A DNA stretch of 19,991 nt from JAYZDB01 sp036338025. GTDB taxonomy: Bacteria; Planctomycetota; UBA1135; UBA2386. The stretch's first letter is position 1. Every line of letters starts with the position of its first letter. The position numbers and the translations under genes were made by a program. Below, piece by piece: positions 14,987 through 19,991 of the stretch. The notes under the pieces were generated by a model. The model was given only the letters and a program-made list of their open reading frames with translations, searched no databases and was not told where the DNA came from. Location of the stretch: assembly GCA_036338025.1 (NCBI GenBank), contig JAYZDB010000183.1, forward strand, positions 1 through 19,991, in the 5' to 3' direction.

Positions 14987-17900
14987 ATGCTGCGATTCTC
15001 CTTTGCACTACGGTCGAATCTCGTTTCCACTTCGTCGCCGTGTGGAGGGTCCAGCGCAGCCGCTGGGCGCACCCCAATGCAAGACGAGAACGCCACCGAA
15101 CTCCCGAAGCAATACGACCCCGGCATCATCGAAGGTCCGATCACCGAGCGGTGGCTCGGGTCGAAGTGCTTCGCAGCCGCACCGGACGAACGTGAGAACT
15201 CGTACGTCATCATGATGCCGCTCCCCAATGTGACGGGCGCACTGCACATGGGTCACGCCATGGACAACGTCATGCAAGATCTCCTGATCCGCTGGCACAG
15301 GATGATGGGCGACAACACACTCTGGATGGCGGGCACCGACCACGCTGGCATCGCCACCCAAGCGGTAGTCGAAAAGCGCTTGTTTGAACTAGAGGGCAAG
15401 ACCCGCCACGACATCGGCCGCGAAGACCTCGTCAAACGTATCTGGGCCTGGAAGGACGAATACCAACAACGCATCGTCTCCCAACAGCAGGCGATGGGAT
15501 GTTCGTGCGACTGGGACCGCCAGCGATTCACGATGGACGAGGTATGCGAACGCGCAGTGCGTCACACCTTCTTCAAGATGTTCCGCGACGGGTTGATCTA
15601 CCAGGGAGATCGCCTGGTGAACTGGGACTGCCATCTACAGACCGCGGTCTCCGATGATGAGTTGGAGCGCAAACTGGTTCACGGTCACTTCTATCATCTC
15701 CGCTATCCGGTGATCGACCCGAAGCCCGGCGAGCCCTCCCACATCATCGTCGCCACTACCCGGCCCGAGACAATGCTCGGGGACACCGCCGTCGCCTGCC
15801 GGGCAAATCCAGGAGCCGTGCTCGACGAGCTGATCGCGCAGGCAGAACAGAAGGTCACCGAGGCCAGCGACAAGGACCGTGCGGATGACCAACAGGCTCT
15901 CGACAGCCTCAAAGCCCGTAAGGACAGCCATCTCGACGTCTTGAACACCATCGCTGCGATGGCCGCCGACGGCCGCCAGGTGATGCTGCCCCTGCAGGAC
16001 CGGCCCATTCCGATCATCACCGACGAGTGGGCCAAGCCTGAACTCGGCAGCGGTTGCGTAAAGATCACCCCCGCGCACGACCCAAACGACTACGAGGTGT
16101 GGGGACGCCACAAGAACGACATCGACATCGTCAACATCCTGAACAACGACGGCAGCCTCAACGACAACGCTGGGGACTACCAGGGACTCGACCGCTTCGA
16201 GGCCAGCAAGCAGATCATCTCAGCACTACAGGAGCGCGATCTCGTCGAGGGCATCGAGGATCGCGACCTTGAGATCGATCACTCCGACCGCAGCAAGACA
16301 ATCATCGAACCCTATCTTAGCAAGCAGTGGTTCGTGCGGATGTCGGACATCCCCGATGGCGTGACCCTGGGGAGCGGAACCGAGCGCGAGTTCAAGGCCC
16401 CAGGCCTCGCCCAGGCCGCCATCGACGCCGTCAATCCCGAGTGGGAGTCCCCCACCGGTCGCAACCTGACATTCCACCCCGATCCGGTGCGCTACGGCAA
16501 ACTCTACAAAAACTGGCTGGTCGAGAAGCGCGACTGGTGCATCAGCCGCCAACTGTGGTGGGGCCATCGAATCCCTGTGTGGACCGGACGGTGGTCCGGT
16601 CAGCAACTCCTCTCGATGAAGATGCTGATCTCTGCACACAAAGACCGGGACGATGTCTTCGTGTGGGTCGTGCTACCCAACGAGCAACGGATGCCAGCCG
16701 CCGACGCCCTGGCAGCCTTCGAGAGTGGCGAACTCAAAGCCGATCAGGTCGAGATCCAAGTCTGCTTCCGCGACAAGGACGGCGAAGAAGCGATCACGCC
16801 GATGCTCTCCAGTGTCGGTCTGAAAGCTGATCCGGACGTGCTCGACACCTGGTTCAGCAGCGCGCTCTGGCCCCACGCCACTCTCGGCTGGCCAGACCCG
16901 GCGACGGCCCCGATCGGTGAAGGACAGACCCACCTCGATGCCACTGATGGAGCCTCGAGTTGTCTCGACTACTTCTACCCCGGATCCTGCCTGGTGACCG
17001 CACGCGACATCATTACCCTTTGGGTCGCGCGCATGCAGATCATGGGACTCTACAACCTCGGCGACGTCCCGTTCACCGACAGCTTCATCCACGCCAACAT
17101 CCAAGACGGCAAGGGCAACAAGATGTCGAAGTCGGCGGGCAACGGCATCGACCCGGTCGACATCATCGAGCAGTACGGTGCAGACGCGATGCGCTACGTC
17201 GTTTGCGAACTACAGACCGGCACCCAGGATGTCCGGCTACCGGTGCACGCAGTATCACCGTTTACCGGCAAGACCGTCGACCTCGCCAAGGCCAAGCACG
17301 GCGACTCGATCTTCACGTATCTGTGCCCAGAATCCGGCAAGGAATTCGACGTGCTGGGGACGATGCAAGACCACGGGATTCCGGCAGCCAAGCTATTCAG
17401 TGAACGCTTCGAGATCGGCCGCGCATTCTGCAACAAGCTGTGGAACTCGGCACGGTTCGCCCTGATGAACCTCGGCGAGGCCGAGTTCCGGCCGCTGGCA
17501 GCTGACGAACTGGCGATCGAGGATCGCTGGATTCTCTCGCGCCTGAACGGCGCCATGCGGGTAGTGCACGAGCAACTCGAACTCTACACACCCTCGGCCG
17601 CCATCAACGCGGCCCGCGAGTTCTTCTGGAGCGACTTCTGCGACTGGTACGTCGAGATCATCAAGCCTCGTCTGCGAGACTCGGATCAAACAGCGGTGGC
17701 TCGGCAGGTACTCGCGGCGGTGCTCGACCAGATTCTGCGGCTGTTCCATCCCTTCGTGCCATTCATCACCGAGGCAATCTGGGAGAAGCTCAATGCCCAG
17801 GCTCCCAAACGTGGTATCGACACCGAACTACCGATGAGCGCCATGGTCATTAACGCCCGTTGGCCGATCGCTCGCGATGACTGGCAAGATGCGGCCGTCG

Positions 17901-18364
17901 AGACCGAGTTCGAGATGGCGCAGGAAGTGGTCAAGAACATCCGCGATCTGCGCCAGAGCCACGGTGCGTCCCCCGGCAAGGAAGTCGACGTAGAGATCAC
18001 TACCAACGCAGCCACCCGCACAGTACTGGAACCGCTTGGCGGCCTGATTGCCGGGATGGCCAACGCCTCATCGATCAAATTCGACGCCGCAGCAAAGCCC
18101 ACGAACGCCGCTACCGCGGTAGTCAAGGGCATGGAGATCCATGTGCTCGGTGTTGTCGACGTGGAAAAGGAGATCGCCAAGCTCGAAAAACAAGCGGCCA
18201 AGATCGACGGGCAGATCAAGGGCAAGCGCGGCAAGCTCGAGAACCAGGGCTTTTTGGACAAGGCGCCAGGAGCGGTGGTTCAAAAGGAGCAACAAGCACT
18301 CGCACAGCTTGAAGGCGAACTGACCAGCGTGCAGAACACGCTCAGCGAACTTCGCAGCAACTGA
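14987..18364 (+). CDS. valS: Valyl-tRNA synthetase
   Basis: A class I aminoacyl-tRNA synthetase that charges tRNA-Val. PNVTGALHMGHA carries the HIGH signature (H87-H90), GTDHAGIATQ follows, TTRPETMLGDTAV marks the editing (CP1) domain, WCISRQLWWGHRIPVW and DTWFSSALWP the catalytic core, and KMSKSAGNGIDP (from residue 712) the second signature. The end is the valine-type coiled coil (EKEIAKLEKQAAKIDGQIKG). Length is 1125 residues from ATG 14987, versus about 900-950 in most bacteria. The extra length comes from a helical insert after TRPET (about residues 275-330), an insert after KMSKS resembling a degraded zinc ribbon (PFTGK, CPESGKEF), and possibly the first 30 residues. ATG 15077 is the alternative start: homology begins there, but 14987 has the ribosome site. 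MutM follows after 13 bases. Confidence 0.95.
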   Translation: MLRFSFALRSNLVSTSSPCGGSSAAAGRTPMQDENATELPKQYDPGIIEGPITERWLGSKCFAAAPDERENSYVIMMPLPNVTGALHMGHAMDNVMQDLLIRWHRMMGDNTLWMAGTDHAGIATQAVVEKRLFELEGKTRHDIGREDLVKRIWAWKDEYQQRIVSQQQAMGCSCDWDRQRFTMDEVCERAVRHTFFKMFRDGLIYQGDRLVNWDCHLQTAVSDDELERKLVHGHFYHLRYPVIDPKPGEPSHIIVATTRPETMLGDTAVACRANPGAVLDELIAQAEQKVTEASDKDRADDQQALDSLKARKDSHLDVLNTIAAMAADGRQVMLPLQDRPIPIITDEWAKPELGSGCVKITPAHDPNDYEVWGRHKNDIDIVNILNNDGSLNDNAGDYQGLDRFEASKQIISALQERDLVEGIEDRDLEIDHSDRSKTIIEPYLSKQWFVRMSDIPDGVTLGSGTEREFKAPGLAQAAIDAVNPEWESPTGRNLTFHPDPVRYGKLYKNWLVEKRDWCISRQLWWGHRIPVWTGRWSGQQLLSMKMLISAHKDRDDVFVWVVLPNEQRMPAADALAAFESGELKADQVEIQVCFRDKDGEEAITPMLSSVGLKADPDVLDTWFSSALWPHATLGWPDPATAPIGEGQTHLDATDGASSCLDYFYPGSCLVTARDIITLWVARMQIMGLYNLGDVPFTDSFIHANIQDGKGNKMSKSAGNGIDPVDIIEQYGADAMRYVVCELQTGTQDVRLPVHAVSPFTGKTVDLAKAKHGDSIFTYLCPESGKEFDVLGTMQDHGIPAAKLFSERFEIGRAFCNKLWNSARFALMNLGEAEFRPLAADELAIEDRWILSRLNGAMRVVHEQLELYTPSAAINAAREFFWSDFCDWYVEIIKPRLRDSDQTAVARQVLAAVLDQILRLFHPFVPFITEAIWEKLNAQAPKRGIDTELPMSAMVINARWPIARDDWQDAAVETEFEMAQEVVKNIRDLRQSHGASPGKEVDVEITTNAATRTVLEPLGGLIAGMANASSIKFDAAAKPTNAATAVVKGMEIHVLGVVDVEKEIAKLEKQAAKIDGQIKGKRGKLENQGFLDKAPGAVVQKEQQALAQLEGELTSVQNTLSELRSN

Positions 18365-18377
18365 TTGCAATAGGGCC

Positions 18378-19214
18378 ATGCCCGAACTCCCCGAAGTAGA
18401 GACCGTCAGACGGGGTATCGACCGCGTCATCCCTGGCGCCAGCCTGCGCGAGATCACACTCCGTCGCAAAGACCTTCGCTGGCCGATCCCGGTGCGGGCA
18501 GTCCGCAACCTCAAGACCCGTACGGTCGAATCTACCTCGCGGCGATCGAAGTACCTGTGCCTGCACTTCGACGGGCCTCGCCAACCGATCGCGATGATCC
18601 ACCTCGGGATGAGCGGTCGGCTATGGATCAACCCGAGTGACTGTGGAGACCTGTCCGAGTGGCGCGATCACGAACATTGGCGCATGGACTTTGGCGATCT
18701 CGTGCTGCGCTACGTCGACCCGAGACGCTTCGGGATGCTGGATGTGGTCTCGGGCGCAGACTTCGCCAAGCACAAACTCATCAAGGACCTGGGGCCGGAA
18801 CCCCTGGGTTCGACTTTCGATGGTGATTACCTGTTTGACGCCAGCCGAGGCCGGAGAGTCGCCACCAAGACGTTCCTGATGGATGCAAAAAACGTCGTCG
18901 GGATCGGCAATATCTACGCCTCCGAGGCATGCCACCTCGCGGGCGTTCGTCCTCGCCGTGCCGTCCGGCGCCTGACCAGGCGCGAATGCCACAATCTCGC
19001 GGACGCCGCCCGTAGTATTTTGTCGCGGGCGATCAAGGCTGGTGGTACCACCATTCGCGATTACATCGGTGTCGACGAAAACACCGGTTATTTCCAACGC
19101 GAGCTGATGGTGTATGACCGACTAGGTGAACCGTGCCGCACCTGTGGGACTCCCATCAAGCGCACAATCGACACCGGACGGTCGACGTTCTACTGCCGGT
19201 CCTGTCAGCGTTAG
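18378..19214 (+). CDS. mutM: Formamidopyrimidine-DNA glycosylase
   Basis: A 278-residue Fpg/MutM, which removes 8-oxoguanine and ring-opened purines and cleaves the abasic site by beta,delta-elimination. The N-terminus MPELPEVETVRRG supplies the catalytic P2 (after Met removal) and E3; K58 in RRSKYL is the conserved lysine. MIHLGMSGRL, DPRRFGML, KNVVGIGNIYASEA and GRSTFYC with R268 all match. The C-terminal zinc finger is complete: C253, C256, C273 and C276. Length is close to the Escherichia coli enzyme (269). The fixed catalytic N-terminus fixes the start at ATG 18378, although only a weak purine run precedes it. It lies 13 bases after valS, so it is probably in that operon. An Nei-type enzyme is excluded by the PELPEVE start and the zinc finger. 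Confidence 0.96.
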   Translation: MPELPEVETVRRGIDRVIPGASLREITLRRKDLRWPIPVRAVRNLKTRTVESTSRRSKYLCLHFDGPRQPIAMIHLGMSGRLWINPSDCGDLSEWRDHEHWRMDFGDLVLRYVDPRRFGMLDVVSGADFAKHKLIKDLGPEPLGSTFDGDYLFDASRGRRVATKTFLMDAKNVVGIGNIYASEACHLAGVRPRRAVRRLTRRECHNLADAARSILSRAIKAGGTTIRDYIGVDENTGYFQRELMVYDRLGEPCRTCGTPIKRTIDTGRSTFYCRSCQR

Positions 19215-19229
19215 GAAGACCCGAACCCC

Positions 19230-19724
19230 TTAGTGCTCGTGACCACCGACACCATGCGGATGACCGTGCTCCAGCTCTTCGGGGGTCGCTTCGCGTACGC
19301 TGAGAACCTTGACGTCGAAGTGGAGGGCTTCACCCGCTAGCGGGTGGTTGAGGTCGATGGTCACCGTCTCATCGGTAAATGCCGTGACCCAGCCGGTCAT
19401 CACGGAACCGTCTTCACTCTCGAATCCGAAGTCCATACCTAGCTCGAACTCGATGTCTTCCGGGAAGCTCGACCGTGGAACATCCTGCACACCTTGCTCG
19501 TTCCGGACCCCGAAACCCTCTTCAGCCGACACATCCACCTTCAACTCCGCACCAGCAGCCTTGCCCACCAGCTCCTTTTCCAGGCCAAGGACGATGTTGT
19601 CGGCACCGTGCAGGTAGAGCATCGGATCCTGACCGACCGAGGAATCCGCGATCTGGCCATCATCGAGAGTGAGGGTGAAGTGGATCTCGGCAACCTTGCC
19701 GTTGGATATTGAGGTTTCAGGCAT
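19230..19724 (-). CDS. slyD: SlyD-type FKBP peptidyl-prolyl isomerase
   Basis: A 164-residue cytoplasmic FKBP-type prolyl isomerase/chaperone of the SlyD type. NGKVAEIHFTLTLDDGQIADSS opens the FKBP barrel, YLHGADNIVLGLEKELVGKAAG is the flap entry, and VSAEEGFGVRNEQGVQDVPRSSFPEDIEFELG is the insert-in-flap chaperone region. NHPLAGEALHFDVKVLSVREAT closes the barrel. The C-terminus HGHPHGVGGHEH is histidine-rich, like the metal-binding tail of SlyD, which binds nickel and other metals; metal binding is inferred here. A TTG two codons upstream is also possible; ATG 19724 was preferred. It is convergent with mutM, with 15 bases between stops, and has no Shine-Dalgarno. Confidence 0.92.
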   Translation of the reverse strand: MPETSISNGKVAEIHFTLTLDDGQIADSSVGQDPMLYLHGADNIVLGLEKELVGKAAGAELKVDVSAEEGFGVRNEQGVQDVPRSSFPEDIEFELGMDFGFESEDGSVMTGWVTAFTDETVTIDLNHPLAGEALHFDVKVLSVREATPEELEHGHPHGVGGHEH

Positions 19725-19991
19725 CGACAAAAGGTAGCATCCGGCGCCCGGGAATCCCGCGGGATCACCGGATGAACCACCCGTCCGGACACGAGAGGGC
19801 GTCCCGGGAGTCGTTTGCGAGCCGCGCCACGGTCAAGCCCAGGGTGGATTGGCAGATTTTCAACAAGTCTCCCGGCCTGGGCTCCGGTGCTAGGTCGTGT
19901 CCTGACCGCCACTTCGACAACCCAGGCACACCACGGCCAGAAATCCGGGGGCGCAAAAGGGAAACGAAGGCGAACTGCGGAGGTAGAGCCC
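19725..19991. other. Non-coding end of the window upstream of slyD
   Basis: The last 267 bases have open frames on the minus strand, but none gives a recognisable protein, so I treat the region as non-coding or as the edge of an unseen gene. It should hold the slyD promoter. The only structure I see is a perfect 12-base palindrome ATCCCGCGGGAT at 19754-19765, about 30 bases upstream of the slyD start, inside a GC-rich stretch. Confidence 0.4.

Noticed and set aside
19765..19956. Minus-strand frame of 63 codons at the window end
   Set aside because: No homology that I can see and no ribosome site; it may only be chance or a shadow.

Overview
The window is about 20 kb of GC-rich, densely coding bacterial chromosome. 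I see no insertion sequence, phage gene, CRISPR array, tRNA or rRNA. The gene content points to Planctomycetota, probably one of the marine lineages. The pointers are a Tat-exported Gfo/Idh/MocA oxidoreductase next to a secreted sulfatase with HEAT-like repeats, a YfbK-type VWA lipoprotein, a LamG protein with a C-terminal module I associate with planctomycete exoproteins, an RNase HII-like protein with a GLG motif, and mostly weak or absent Shine-Dalgarno sequences. This assignment comes from family recognition, not from a search.

Layout: (1) 1-2506, plus strand: biotin synthesis, the 3' part of bioF translationally coupled to a fused bioD-bioA gene. (2) 2528-2821, minus strand: a small conserved-looking hypothetical, followed by about 370 bases without a gene. 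(3) 3191-5516, plus strand: a GT4 glycosyltransferase and a close homologue of plant GDP-mannose 3,5-epimerase, suggesting synthesis and transfer of an unusual GDP-sugar. (4) 5544-12498, minus strand, in transcription order: VWA lipoprotein, a Pus10-like pseudouridine synthase, a sulfatase and a Gfo/Idh/MocA oxidoreductase. (5) 12679-13839, plus strand: a secreted LamG protein. (6) 13972-19214, plus strand: RNase HII-like protein, valS and mutM, an information-processing cluster. (7) 19230-19724, minus strand: a SlyD-type FKBP chaperone, with a non-coding end.

How they fit together: bioF, bioD and bioA catalyse consecutive steps from pimeloyl thioester to dethiobiotin, so the fusion joins the last two of these. 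The sulfatase and oxidoreductase may act together on sulfated glycans in the cell envelope or outside it. RNase HII-like, ValS and MutM are housekeeping functions in a likely operon.

Most worth a second look: a Pus10-type enzyme (a family known mainly from archaea and eukaryotes) in a bacterial gene setting and without the usual N-terminal THUMP region; the plant-like BioD-BioA fusion; the GDP-mannose 3,5-epimerase with all its catalytic residues; an RNase HII-like enzyme that keeps four catalytic acids but lacks the GRG arginine; a VWA protein joined to an alpha/alpha-toroid-like domain; and a sulfatase with a C-S-V-A-R active site. I did not find a clearly new multi-gene defence or mobile system.
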